From positions 930,001 to 994,000 of the forward strand of contig OY764195.2 of assembly GCA_963668245.2 (NCBI GenBank): a DNA stretch of 64,000 nucleotides, read 5' to 3'. The notes below the pieces were generated by a model. The model was given only the letters and a program-made list of their open reading frames with translations, ran no database searches and had not been told where the DNA came from. The number at the start of each line of letters is the position of its first letter. The first letter of the stretch is position 1. The stretch comes from Anoxybacterium sp963668245. GTDB lineage: Bacteria > Bacillota > Clostridia > Peptostreptococcales > Anaerovoracaceae. This document shows, one piece after another, positions 51,881-60,656 of the stretch. Made by a program: the position numbers and the translations under genes.

Positions 51881-53854
51881 TTATTCGATGGATTCGAGTT
51901 TGCTAGATGATAAGCTGAAATTTACAGCAATCCCCGTTCCTAGTAGTCCATAAAACATTGGCATTGTCGAAACGGAACTATCATTTACTGTGGCAGCCAC
52001 TAAGAAGCCGCAGATTCCCAAAAAGATTCCGGATCCAACAAACGCTTGGAAGGAAGAATATTGTTCTTTCCAGTACAAGCGTAGAGACTGAACGGCATAA
52101 AGCAAAAGTAAAATGATGAAAGCCAATGCAGATACAACACCAGTGCCGATGATCATTCCCAAATACAGGTTATGCGGCTTATCCACAACAATATTCATAT
52201 TTTCCGTAAATACTCCCGAATTAAATTTGCCGACATAGTCACCCTGAGGGAAATGTAAACAATAAGTATCGGCACCATATCCAAGCAAAACAGTGTGTTT
52301 TATCATTGGGATTGATCTTGACCAGATATATCCACGGCCATTACCAAATGCAGGATTATCGCCCCAAATTGCGGTTGGAACATTTTCTAAAGCAACGGTA
52401 CGACCGAAATCATTCATAAATTGAGGTCCTGTTTCAGTCAACATAAACGGCCAATCCTTACCATCGATGGCAATCACATAGAAATTATAACTTCCAGTGC
52501 TATCCTGTGCTGGCCTAATTCGGAACCAGTCATATTTGGAATCATTGATTTTACTAACAGGCATTTGTTCGGTAAAGACCAATTCTAGCGGTACGCCGGC
52601 TCCGTCTTCAACCGTAACGGAAAGGGGATCATTGTAATCAGTGATAACTTGTAATTCCTCTCCTTGGACACTTAGTTTGATCAAATTATCCTCATTGGTA
52701 ATATAGTCAATTTTTTTATTTTCAGTTGTAGCGTTCTGTGTATCGGGCTGATTCGCTTGTTCCTCTTCTAAAGCAGTAGTTTGGTTTGATCCGACTACCC
52801 CATCAATGGCACTTTTTAATTCTGGATACCATCGGTCATAACTAATGCCAACTACAGCAATGGTAATACACAGTAGAATAAGCACCGGCTTCCACCAAGT
52901 GAGTAGTCGCTTGTTTAAAACGATAATTCCTAGCAAAACCACTGCAGCCATGCCAAGGATACCACCTGATGATGCCGAGCCGATTAAGTTATAGATGAGT
53001 AATGTGAAAAGGAGCCCCCATATGATTGGTTCCCAAAACTTGCCTTCCTTGACTCGCTGTAGGGAGCGGATAAATAAAAGCCCAAACAGCGGGATTAAAA
53101 GAGTTAGATAAAACGAAACGTAGTTGATATTGTATACGGTCTGATAAATCTCTTTGTTTTGAAAGGTAAAGTTTAATTGATCGAGTTGATCCCAAAACCA
53201 GCTTGGAGTGATTAATTTTTTCCCAAAGGTAGTACGGAAAAAATCATGATCTAAAGCTTGAGAAAGACCTAATAATCCAAGGAGACCGCTGGTTACGCCA
53301 ATGGGATAAATCACCCACTTAATATCTCGTTCTGTTCGGATCGTATTAATGATATAAAAAAGCAAAATCATATACCCTAGAATTGGAAGAGTTCCTTCGA
53401 ATCGGTCATTGTATCCTAATAAAGAGAATTGTTTGTTATCAGAGAAGATAAACGAAAGCAGCACAAATCCAGAATATACAGCCATTGGGATATAGGCAAA
53501 GCTATAGCGAACAGAAAGGGTTTGCGCGAAGGCACGATATAAAAGAAGGAACAGCACCAGCACTGCACACAATATAATTGCAATCATTTTATAGTAACTA
53601 AAGAAGTCTACTTGTGAATTTTGACCGCCACTCCAGAAAAACTGATCCATGGGTCTTTCGTAGGTTGCCATTCGAGTAATCATAATGATGACTGCACTAA
53701 AAAATGCGATGGGGATCAGTTGAAACCAATGGTTGTTATCGTCTCCCTTAGGAGCCAGACTTAGCTTGAAGATATAATCGAATTCCTTTTCTTTTCTAGA
53801 AGAGACGGGTGTTTTTTTGGAACTCCCAGTCTGAGCGTGAATCTCATTTGGCAT
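51881..53854 (-). CDS. O-antigen ligase / polymerase-like membrane protein (Wzy_C)
   Basis: 657 aa, about 12 hydrophobic segments. Residues ~335-500 form a large hydrophilic extracytoplasmic loop (acidic, with EEEQANQPDTQ). The end of the Wzy_C region has GYGADTYCLHFPQGDYVGKF and DKPHNLYLGMIIGTG, the HN-containing motif of the WaaL/O-antigen ligase family. It probably polymerises or ligates the lipid-linked glycan outside the membrane. GGAGG lies 7 nt before ATG. Convergent to the glycan operon, now separated from it by the IS. Confidence 0.85.
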   Translation of the reverse strand: MPNEIHAQTGSSKKTPVSSRKEKEFDYIFKLSLAPKGDDNNHWFQLIPIAFFSAVIIMITRMATYERPMDQFFWSGGQNSQVDFFSYYKMIAIILCAVLVLFLLLYRAFAQTLSVRYSFAYIPMAVYSGFVLLSFIFSDNKQFSLLGYNDRFEGTLPILGYMILLFYIINTIRTERDIKWVIYPIGVTSGLLGLLGLSQALDHDFFRTTFGKKLITPSWFWDQLDQLNFTFQNKEIYQTVYNINYVSFYLTLLIPLFGLLFIRSLQRVKEGKFWEPIIWGLLFTLLIYNLIGSASSGGILGMAAVVLLGIIVLNKRLLTWWKPVLILLCITIAVVGISYDRWYPELKSAIDGVVGSNQTTALEEEQANQPDTQNATTENKKIDYITNEDNLIKLSVQGEELQVITDYNDPLSVTVEDGAGVPLELVFTEQMPVSKINDSKYDWFRIRPAQDSTGSYNFYVIAIDGKDWPFMLTETGPQFMNDFGRTVALENVPTAIWGDNPAFGNGRGYIWSRSIPMIKHTVLLGYGADTYCLHFPQGDYVGKFNSGVFTENMNIVVDKPHNLYLGMIIGTGVVSALAFIILLLLYAVQSLRLYWKEQYSSFQAFVGSGIFLGICGFLVAATVNDSSVSTMPMFYGLLGTGIAVNFSLSSSKLESIE

Positions 53855-53908
53855 GATTTGTCCTCCATATATTCATAAAAGTGGTAATATTAATAATTTA
53901 ACGGAATA

Positions 53909-53937
53909 ATTATATCCTATGATTTGGAAGTGTTCAA
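53909..53937 (-). promoter_or_regulatory. Sigma-A promoter of the ligase-like gene
   Basis: Minus strand TTGAAC (53937-53932), 17 bp, TATAAT (53914-53909), about 55 bp before the start codon. Confidence 0.75.
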
Positions 53938-53967
53938 CCAGTAATCAAGAATATTTTTGCTATGCCA

Positions 53968-53996
53968 TTGACCTTAACTCCAATGTCGTTTACAAT
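53968..53996 (+). promoter_or_regulatory. Sigma-A promoter of the stalk-domain gene
   Basis: TTGACC (53968-53973), 17 bp, TACAAT (53991-53996). The predicted TSS near 54003 places a perfect hairpin at the very 5' end of the message. Confidence 0.7.
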
Positions 53997-54014
53997 TATT
54001 TATGTATTGGTAAA

Positions 54015-54035
54015 AGATGCTAGATACTAGCATCT
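54015..54035 (+). promoter_or_regulatory. Perfect inverted repeat next to the ribosome binding site
   Basis: AGATGCTA (54015-54022), GATAC, TAGCATCT (54028-54035), directly followed by AAAGGGGG. In RNA this is an 8-bp hairpin abutting the ribosome binding site; in DNA it could be an operator. No T-run, so not a terminator. Confidence 0.5.
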
Positions 54036-54050
54036 AAAGGGGGATTAAAC

Positions 54051-55100
54051 ATGAAAAGGGCGGCATTGCTATTATTAGCAACGATTATGGTTTTTTCAAA
54101 TTCAGTCAATGTATGCGCAGCAGATTCAAACGAAACGACATTGTCGAAACCACAGAAAATTAGCATTAGTATCAAACCGGATATTACAATTGAACTAAAT
54201 GGTGAGATTCAGCAATTTTTCGATGCCAATGGGTATCTGGTTTATCCGGCAATCTACAACGGAACTTCTTACCTTCCCGTTCGTTCCATTTCAACAGTCT
54301 TGGACAAGTCTATCGAATGGGACAGTGCAAGCAAGACCATTTTCATTGGTAAAACTCTTTCTGATCCAAGTGGTCTTGGCACAAATAATACGGAAACCAA
54401 CCTTTTGCGTACAACTCAGGATAAAACGAACGCAACATCAAAAGCAAGGTATGTAACAGCGTATTTAAAACCGGATGTATTGGTTATGAATGATTTTGTG
54501 ATTCAGTCATTTTCAGACACGAATGGAAAAATAGTTTACCCAATTATTTATAACGGAACTACCTATTTGCCGATTCGGGGCATTGGGGAGATGCTGAATA
54601 AGACAATCCAGTGGGATGGAGTAAATGGTATTATCTCCATTCAAGATGTTTGTGAAGATGATGACTGTGAAGAAAGTGATACGGAAACGGCAGTAGAGAC
54701 GCATCTTACTAAGGAAATAAAGAACATATTTGAAAAAGAAGAAGCCTTGTATTACAGCGCAACATCAAAAACGGCGAGCTTAACCACTGCTACAGATCAA
54801 ATTGATAAGCAACAACTTGCGACGGAGATTAGTGCAGACCTTGAGGCAGCACAGAATATGACCACGGAGATGAATGCCTTAGATTTGTCTGGAATGACAG
54901 AAACCGAAAAGCTTGCTTATGAATCTACAAAAGCCTTTGTTGACAGTACAGAGTATTACATTTTGATCATGGAAAATATTGTCTATTTAGCGGCGCAAGA
55001 TGCTGACTATTCGATGCTTGCAGATACTTTTTTATATTTTGCTATGGAATCTCAGAACAAAATGGAAGATGCAAGAAATATGATTCAAGCTATCAACTGA
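54051..55100 (+). CDS. Stalk-domain (copper amine oxidase N-terminal-like) secreted protein
   Basis: 349 aa. Signal peptide MKRAALLLLATIMVFSNSV ending in CAA. Two stalk (Cu_amine_oxidN1) domains at about residues 42-105 and 138-205, each with a YPAIYNGTSYLPVRSI / YPIIYNGTTYLPIRGI core and closing IEWDS/IQWDG. An acidic linker (CEDDDCEESD) leads to a helical C-terminal region (about 220-349) with no known match. Stalk domains are common on clostridial exoproteins and thought to mediate envelope attachment. No oxidase domain is present. Strong AAAGGGGG site. Confidence 0.8.
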   Translation: MKRAALLLLATIMVFSNSVNVCAADSNETTLSKPQKISISIKPDITIELNGEIQQFFDANGYLVYPAIYNGTSYLPVRSISTVLDKSIEWDSASKTIFIGKTLSDPSGLGTNNTETNLLRTTQDKTNATSKARYVTAYLKPDVLVMNDFVIQSFSDTNGKIVYPIIYNGTTYLPIRGIGEMLNKTIQWDGVNGIISIQDVCEDDDCEESDTETAVETHLTKEIKNIFEKEEALYYSATSKTASLTTATDQIDKQQLATEISADLEAAQNMTTEMNALDLSGMTETEKLAYESTKAFVDSTEYYILIMENIVYLAAQDADYSMLADTFLYFAMESQNKMEDARNMIQAIN

Positions 55101-55151
55101 AAACGCATATGGTAGTAAATGAGTGGTAATATAAAACGGAACGAATGAAAT

Positions 55152-55207
55152 AAAAAAACTGGATTGGCACACGAATTTATTTTGTGTACCAACCCAGTTT
55201 TTTATTT
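55152..55207. terminator. Bidirectional terminator between convergent genes
   Basis: AAAAAACTGG-A-TTGG-C-ACAC pairs with GTGT-A-CCAA-C-CCAGTTTTTT. A-rich on one side and T-rich on the other, so it serves both the stalk gene and the TolC-like gene. Confidence 0.85.
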
Positions 55208-55250
55208 CTTTTCATTTCCCCTATTGAATCGATTTGGATTTAGCGCAATC

Positions 55251-56438
55251 TTACTGGAAGGAAGCAGCAGTTACCCCAACGCCACTACTTAGTTCATAAT
55301 CGTCTACTGCTAGGTTGTACTCTAACAGTGCATTGGAGTAGGAAACCTGCGCATTATAATAGCCCAGCTGTGCTTCCTGAACGTCGGTTAAAGTTGCTAA
55401 ACCGCTATCGTATTGGAGCTGCACTAGTCTTGCAGTTTCCTTAGAATTTTCAACTGAGATTTTTCCTGTTTGTACGTTGGAATACTTTTCGTTCATTGCC
55501 ATATATTTTGTCCTAACATCTGCTTCTACAGTTAAAGGTGCGTTTTTATTCGCTGTCTCAGCAAGAAGTATGTTCATCTGTGCATTCATATATTTGGAAG
55601 ATGTTTTTGGGTAAGCTTTATATGTTTCTGCATTTAATTTTGCCATTTCTAATTTGTAGACAGCCTCCGCTATTTCGTTTCTGTTTTTCAATGCAGACGT
55701 AATGGCATTCTGCAGAGTTATGGAGGACAAAGAAATTTCGGATACAGTATCTGTAAGTGAAACATTTTGCATCAAATCATACCCCATAAACTGATTAAAA
55801 CCCATTTTTAATGAGTTGAGTGCGTTTGTTGTTATAGTGAGTGTATCTTTTGCCTCGTTTACAGCTACCTCGGCTTTTAGCACATCGTTCTTAGAAACGG
55901 TTCCTAGTTTGTATTTGAGCTGTGTATTCGATAGAAGTGTTTCTTTGATTGCAAGATTGTCTGTGGCAATTTGGACACGAGTTTCATATTCTTTTACAGT
56001 ATAGTAATTTTTCAAAGTATCTGATTTTAGCTTGTTGATTTCTGCCTGATAATTTTTTGGTCCTTGTGTGGTAGCATAAGCTTTGGCTACTTTAGCCATT
56101 TCTTTATTGCTTGCATCATAACTAATCGCCAAAGATGAGGAAGATTGTGCAGCGTTTAAGTTCTGAATGGTTTCCGCATATCCCTTCGCAATATTATCAG
56201 CATTTTGTTTATTGAGTTCCGCAATCTTGGCACCGGAGCTATCCGCTAGCATCTTTTTATAAGCATTCTCTAACGAAAGCTTAGTGACAGTTCCTGTAAA
56301 GGACATGTCAGGAATGATTGTGGAAGCTTCTCCTGTAATTGTAGTGGAACCGGCATTCGTAGTAGTTGCAGCAAAAGCAGCAGTAGTTCCTCCGAATACC
56401 ATCGCCACAACGATTCCTATACAAAGTAATTTTTTCAT
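55251..56438 (-). CDS. TolC-family (OEP) protein
   Basis: 395 aa from ATG 56438. Signal peptide MKKLLCIGIVVAMVFGGTTAAFA. Two long helical repeats of the outer-membrane-efflux type: LENAYKKMLADSSGAKIAEL..., then LSNTQLKYKLGTVSKNDVLKAEVAVNEA (about 165-195), LQNAITSALKNRNEIAEAVYKLEMAKLNAE, and VQLQYDSGLATLTDVQEAQLGYYNAQVSY. The latter is the classic TolC motif repeated in the second half. Such proteins are puzzling in a presumed single-membrane Bacillota and may form trans-wall helical barrels. ATG is preferred over TTG 56447, which abuts AAAGGA. No efflux pump partner is encoded nearby. Promoter and palindromic operator are visible upstream. Confidence 0.85.
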   Translation of the reverse strand: MKKLLCIGIVVAMVFGGTTAAFAATTTNAGSTTITGEASTIIPDMSFTGTVTKLSLENAYKKMLADSSGAKIAELNKQNADNIAKGYAETIQNLNAAQSSSSLAISYDASNKEMAKVAKAYATTQGPKNYQAEINKLKSDTLKNYYTVKEYETRVQIATDNLAIKETLLSNTQLKYKLGTVSKNDVLKAEVAVNEAKDTLTITTNALNSLKMGFNQFMGYDLMQNVSLTDTVSEISLSSITLQNAITSALKNRNEIAEAVYKLEMAKLNAETYKAYPKTSSKYMNAQMNILLAETANKNAPLTVEADVRTKYMAMNEKYSNVQTGKISVENSKETARLVQLQYDSGLATLTDVQEAQLGYYNAQVSYSNALLEYNLAVDDYELSSGVGVTAASFQ

Positions 56439-56472
56439 TAATCTCAAATCCTTTCTTTCTTTTGATAGATAC

Positions 56473-56488
56473 GTCCGACTCGTCGGTC
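56473..56488. promoter_or_regulatory. TetR-like palindromic operator before the TolC-like gene
   Basis: GTCCGACTCGTCGGTC contains CCGAC-TC-GTCGG (56475-56486), with G/C pairing again at the outermost position. It lies about 10 bp downstream of the predicted -10 box, overlapping the TSS of the TolC-like gene. It resembles TetR/AcrR-type operators in shape. No such regulator is in the window. Confidence 0.5.
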
Positions 56489-56497
56489 GGTAATTAA

Positions 56498-56526
56498 ATT
56501 TTAACTCAATGATCCAGTCTCGTCAA
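56498..56526 (-). promoter_or_regulatory. Sigma-A promoter of the TolC-like gene
   Basis: Minus strand TTGACG (56526-56521), 17 bp, TAAAAT (56503-56498). Confidence 0.7.
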
Positions 56527-56672
56527 TATACAGATGTTCCAACATTGTCGTATTTTTTGGACCTATCATACTTGAAAGAATTATGGTTAAGGAAATCTGA
56601 ATACAAGACTGCCAGGAAATGCATAAATTAATAAAACAACTAAAAATATTCTGAAAGTTATTTGCATTTTCT

Positions 56673-56701
56673 TTGCATCGGATACCGTTATCATGTAATA
56701 T
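56673..56701 (+). promoter_or_regulatory. Sigma-A promoter of the large SLH/GLUG gene
   Basis: TTGCAT (56673-56678), 17 bp, TAATAT (56696-56701), about 48 bp before ATG 56750. It is divergent from the TolC-like promoter; the intergenic segment 56439-56749 holds these two promoters, the palindrome and little else. Confidence 0.65.
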
Positions 56702-56749
56702 GGATGCATAAGTGTGTTGTCTTTAAGAAGTGAAGGAGGAAGTAGCAAT

Positions 56750-59700
56750 ATGTTGAAAAAGCGCCTTGCTGTTTTAATGGCCATGCTGCTTGTGCTTTGC
56801 ATGATTCCCACTGGGATTTATGCAGAAACAGGGGAATCAATCGCAAGCAATTTTGTGGACATGCCAAATGATTGGTCGACGGATGCAGTGAAACATGCTG
56901 TGTCAAATGGCTTGCTAAAGGGGTATGAAAAAGAATCGGGAACTTATATCAATCCGAAGGGAACCTTGACCCGTGCCGAAATGGTGACGATGGTAAATCG
57001 CGCCTTTGGGGCAAAGGATGCGGCGGCACTTGAAGCCGTGTCAGACGTGTCAGACGGAGCTTGGTATGCAGATGAAATAGGAAAAGCTGTAAAAATGGGA
57101 ACCTTGCAGTTGAGTAGCACCATGAGACCCAATACAGCGGTTACAAGGCAAGAAGCCTTTACCATTTTGGCAAGGGCATTTAAAATGGAAAGCAGTTCTG
57201 CGGTATCATTGAATGGATTTTCGGACGAGAGCGTTGTGGCTGATTGGGCGGCAGACAGCATTTCTGCTTTGGTAGAGAAGGGCTATCTTGAAGGATCTAA
57301 TGGACGAATCAATCCAAAAGCAAACATAACCCGGGCCGAGATGGCAAAGCTTATGGATAATTTGGTCAAACAGTATTTTTCCGAGGCAGGAACATTTGAA
57401 GCAGTTGTTGAAGCTGGAAATGTAATGATTAATGCACCAGATGTGATTCTGAAAGGAGTTACCATTCACGGTGATTTAATCGTCGGCGATGGAGTCGGCG
57501 ATGGAGATGTAACTTTAGAAGATGTCATTGTAACCGGGCAGACGATTGTCCGAGGTGGCGGTGTCAATTCTTTTGTCATTACAGGAAACAGTGACGTTGG
57601 CAATGTTGTGATTGCAAAGGTAGACGGTAATGTCCGAATTTCTGTAGAAGGAAATGCAAAAGTAAGTGTTGTATATATCAATGATGGAAAAGATGATGTT
57701 GTAGTAGAAGGTAAAATTGGTACCTTGAAGATTGAATCGGATGCGCCGGTTCAAATCAATAAGGCTGAGATTACCAATATAGAAGTCAATCGTGCAAACG
57801 CAGATATCACTGTGTCAAAAGATGCAAAAGTGACAAACCTTACGGTACAATCTGAATCAGCAGATTTAAACATAAGCGGAACGGTCAGCAATATGACTGT
57901 GGCAAAAGATGCAACAGGGGTTAAAGTGGAAATTTCCAAAGAGGCAACCGTAACAAAAATGGAAGCCAATGCAGATGTTACGCAAACAGGAGATGGAAAA
58001 CCGAAAAATACAGCAGGAACGGGGACCATTAGGACGGAAAGTGGAACCACGGTAAACACCAGTTCTAGTAGCAGTGGCGGTTCTTCATCCTCCTCTTCAT
58101 CATCAACAGTTGCGCTTGAATCCATTGGTATCAGTGGGAATATGGTGGTAGGGCAAACGGTAACCGCAGTTGTAACACCAGCCGCCGCGACGGTATCCTA
58201 TCAGTGGATGAGCTGTGATACCTCAGGCGGAGCGTATACCAATATTGTGGGGGCAACGGCCTCAACTTATCCGCTAACCAGCAACGAAGCCGGAAAATAT
58301 GTGAAGGTGACTGCAACGGGAACTGGCTCTTACACTGGGACTCAGGTTAGCGCTCCCAGTGCAGCAGTAGTAGGACTATTTATGACGCCGATGGATTATG
58401 AAGGTCCGGGAGGTCTTCTTGGAAAGTCCAACACGGCATCTTTATTTGGAACGACATTTAACGCTGCTTTGGCAGCAGAGGATATTACAAATTGGGATAT
58501 CAATACAGGTACTACCAATTTAACAATTTCTGCAATCACCAGGACTGGTGATCAGAGCGTTACCTTTGATTACGTTGTGATTACAGGTGGACAAGGAACT
58601 GGAACTGGAACAATTACCGTTCAGGCAAAGGCGGCAGCTGTTTCCTCAGGTATTGATACGAATGTGGATTCACTTCAAATCACTGCAACAAACACAGTGG
58701 TTAATCTATCGGCGATTGGTGGTGTCACGGCACCAGTCAATGGTGCTGCTCCAGTGAGTGGGATTACAGAAACGGCTCAATTTACTGGAACGGTATCCTG
58801 GGCACCATCCCATGATCCATTTCAGTCATATACGCCGTATACGGCGACAATTGTCCTAAGTCCCAAATCAGGATATACGCTAACGGGGATCAGTGGAAAC
58901 TATTTTACGGTAGCGGGTGCCACTGCAACAAATGCAGCAGACTCGGGTACGATTACGGCTGTATTTCCGACGACTGGAGGCATTTATGGCGCAGGAACTT
59001 TAGCAGATCCATGGAAGATCATGACCATTGAAGATCTTGCAAGCATCGGGAAAACACATGTGCCAACAGGACTGACATGGGACTATGACGACTATTACAT
59101 TTTAAATAATGATTTGGATTTTAATGCAGATGGCAGTTACAGCAACCCAGCTGCTGCAGGAAGTGATTGGAATGGAGATGCAACAGATAATGCATTAAGT
59201 ATTAAAGCACAAATGACCACGGGTGTTGGATGGCTCCCTCTTGCAGATTATGATAACACCCTGTTTACAGGGGACTTCAATGGCAATGGAAAGACCATCA
59301 GCAATTTATTCATCAATCGGACAGGTTATGATTATCAAAGTTTGTTTGGCGCTTCTGATGGCGCAACCATTACAGATTTAACGCTGGCATCTGTGAATAT
59401 CAATGGCGGGGGGTACACTGCCGCATTTGTTGGAGATGCAACAGATACGTATCTTCAGCTTTGTTCCGCTACTGGCACTGTAACGGGTGACTATATGTAT
59501 TTAGGAGGACTGGTTGGCTGGTTTGGATCTTCTTCTGGAAGCCATTCTATTCAGTATAGCTACGCAGATGTGAATGTAACTGGAACGGGCAATTGGGCGG
59601 AATGCGTCGGCGGACTTGTCGGTGGTATATCGAATCAAGCAGAAATTTTAGGATGTTATACTGCGGGAGATGTGACTGGATACGGTCGTGTTGGAGGGCT

Positions 59701-60277
59701 CGTTGGAGAAATCTCTCATAATACTACCGTGAAAAACGCCTATGCAACTGGAACCGTTGGCGGATTTAGTAAGGTTGGTGGACTGGTTGGATCTGCCGAT
59801 TGGGATTCGTTTATTAGAGACAGTTATAGCCTAAGTTCGGTCAATGGTGATGCAGGATCTGGAACTGCAATCGGTGGCATCTTAGGATATGCTGAGGACA
59901 TGGCAGGCGATGTTTCTATCTACAACAGTATCGCATATGGTGCGGGCATAACTGGGAGTACCAATCTTGCCAGAATTTTAGGGCAACAAAATCACTCTTT
60001 TGGAAGCATCAATTTGGGAAGCAACTATGCCCTTGATATCATGCAAATCAATGGTTTGACGGCAACGACAAATGTAGCTACAAATGACATCAATGGTGAA
60101 CATATCAATGCCATGAATAATTCAGCTGCACATCCAATTGATTATTGGGACTGGACGGCTGATAATGTGGATGGTGACGGTGTATACTGGAGTATGGGAG
60201 TTGACCGCCCAATCCTAAAAGTTTACGATGGCTCGGGATTTATCAGTCTTGGCACAGATACGGGCAGTATTCACTAA
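56750..60277 (+). CDS. Large SLH-domain protein with beta-helix and GLUG modules
   Basis: 1175 aa. Signal peptide MLKKRLAVLMAMLLVLCMIP. Three SLH repeats at about residues 30-205 (WSTDAVKHAVSNGLLKGYEKE; WYADEIGKAVKMG; WAADSISALVEKGYLEGSNG). A parallel-beta module at about 225-420 (GVTIHGDLIVGDGVGDGDVTLEDV) is also present in the SLH protein at 15501. A serine linker (about 437-455) leads to an Ig-like domain (VSYQWMSCDTSGG), further beta domains, and a GLUG-type region at about 743-1150 (GGLVGWFGSSSG, GGLVGGISN, GGLVGEISH). AAGGAGG site. Start 56750 is preferred over 56714, which precedes the ribosome binding site. Likely wall-anchored adhesin. Confidence 0.87.
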   Translation: MLKKRLAVLMAMLLVLCMIPTGIYAETGESIASNFVDMPNDWSTDAVKHAVSNGLLKGYEKESGTYINPKGTLTRAEMVTMVNRAFGAKDAAALEAVSDVSDGAWYADEIGKAVKMGTLQLSSTMRPNTAVTRQEAFTILARAFKMESSSAVSLNGFSDESVVADWAADSISALVEKGYLEGSNGRINPKANITRAEMAKLMDNLVKQYFSEAGTFEAVVEAGNVMINAPDVILKGVTIHGDLIVGDGVGDGDVTLEDVIVTGQTIVRGGGVNSFVITGNSDVGNVVIAKVDGNVRISVEGNAKVSVVYINDGKDDVVVEGKIGTLKIESDAPVQINKAEITNIEVNRANADITVSKDAKVTNLTVQSESADLNISGTVSNMTVAKDATGVKVEISKEATVTKMEANADVTQTGDGKPKNTAGTGTIRTESGTTVNTSSSSSGGSSSSSSSSTVALESIGISGNMVVGQTVTAVVTPAAATVSYQWMSCDTSGGAYTNIVGATASTYPLTSNEAGKYVKVTATGTGSYTGTQVSAPSAAVVGLFMTPMDYEGPGGLLGKSNTASLFGTTFNAALAAEDITNWDINTGTTNLTISAITRTGDQSVTFDYVVITGGQGTGTGTITVQAKAAAVSSGIDTNVDSLQITATNTVVNLSAIGGVTAPVNGAAPVSGITETAQFTGTVSWAPSHDPFQSYTPYTATIVLSPKSGYTLTGISGNYFTVAGATATNAADSGTITAVFPTTGGIYGAGTLADPWKIMTIEDLASIGKTHVPTGLTWDYDDYYILNNDLDFNADGSYSNPAAAGSDWNGDATDNALSIKAQMTTGVGWLPLADYDNTLFTGDFNGNGKTISNLFINRTGYDYQSLFGASDGATITDLTLASVNINGGGYTAAFVGDATDTYLQLCSATGTVTGDYMYLGGLVGWFGSSSGSHSIQYSYADVNVTGTGNWAECVGGLVGGISNQAEILGCYTAGDVTGYGRVGGLVGEISHNTTVKNAYATGTVGGFSKVGGLVGSADWDSFIRDSYSLSSVNGDAGSGTAIGGILGYAEDMAGDVSIYNSIAYGAGITGSTNLARILGQQNHSFGSINLGSNYALDIMQINGLTATTNVATNDINGEHINAMNNSAAHPIDYWDWTADNVDGDGVYWSMGVDRPILKVYDGSGFISLGTDTGSIH

Positions 60278-60350
60278 ATAAATCATCTTTTGTTTTGTAA
60301 TTGATTGCAAAATAGGCATATCATAATAGGGGAATGACACAATGATATTA

Positions 60351-60385
60351 TGACTGGGATTTTTCAATCCCAGTCATTTATTTAA
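60351..60385 (+). terminator. Rho-independent terminator of the large SLH/GLUG gene
   Basis: ATGACTGGGATT (60351-60362) pairs perfectly with AATCCCAGTCAT (60366-60377), followed by TTATTTA. The remaining intergenic sequence up to 60466 shows only short direct repeats. Confidence 0.8.
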
Positions 60386-60407
60386 AAAAACATATTCATT
60401 CAGTAAC

Positions 60408-60433
60408 ACGTTACAGAAAGACGTTGCAGAAAG
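60408..60433 (+). repeat. Tandem 13-bp repeat before the tRNA promoter
   Basis: ACGTTACAGAAAG and ACGTTGCAGAAAG are adjacent (one mismatch). GAAATACAGA also occurs twice just after them. Function unknown. Confidence 0.5.
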
Positions 60434-60466
60434 GTAGAAGAAATACAGACTTTATTGAAATACAGA

Positions 60467-60495
60467 TTGCAGTTTTGCTAGACACATGCTATAAT
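60467..60495 (+). promoter_or_regulatory. Sigma-A promoter of the tRNA gene
   Basis: TTGCAG (60467-60472), 17 bp, TATAAT (60490-60495), about 80 bp before the tRNA. Confidence 0.7.
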
Positions 60496-60574
60496 AAATT
60501 CCGTAATTTCTATGATTGTAAGATATTATTCTTTCACAAGAAAAACCTTTAAACTGTGAAAAAAAATGAAATAT

Positions 60575-60650
60575 GGGCGATTAACTCAGCTGGTAGAGTG
60601 TCACCTCGACAAGGTGGAAGTCGTTGGTTCGAGCCCAATATCGCCCACCA
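60575..60650 (+). tRNA. tRNA-Val (GAC anticodon)
   Basis: A complete cloverleaf. Acceptor stem GGGCGAT/ATCGCCC (7 bp), D stem ACTC/GAGT with AGCTGGTA loop, anticodon stem TCACC/GGTGG with loop TCGACAA, 5-nt variable loop, T stem GTTGG/CCAAT with TTCGAGC loop, discriminator A and encoded CCA. Anticodon GAC (60608-60610) indicates valine, and GGGCGAT acceptor sequences are typical of clostridial Val tRNAs. Odd point: position 33 is C (60607) instead of the nearly universal U. Confidence 0.88.
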
Positions 60651-60656
60651 AAGTGT

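Noticed and set aside
54051..55100. Copper amine oxidase
   Set aside because: Only the N-terminal-type stalk domains are present; no catalytic oxidase domain follows.
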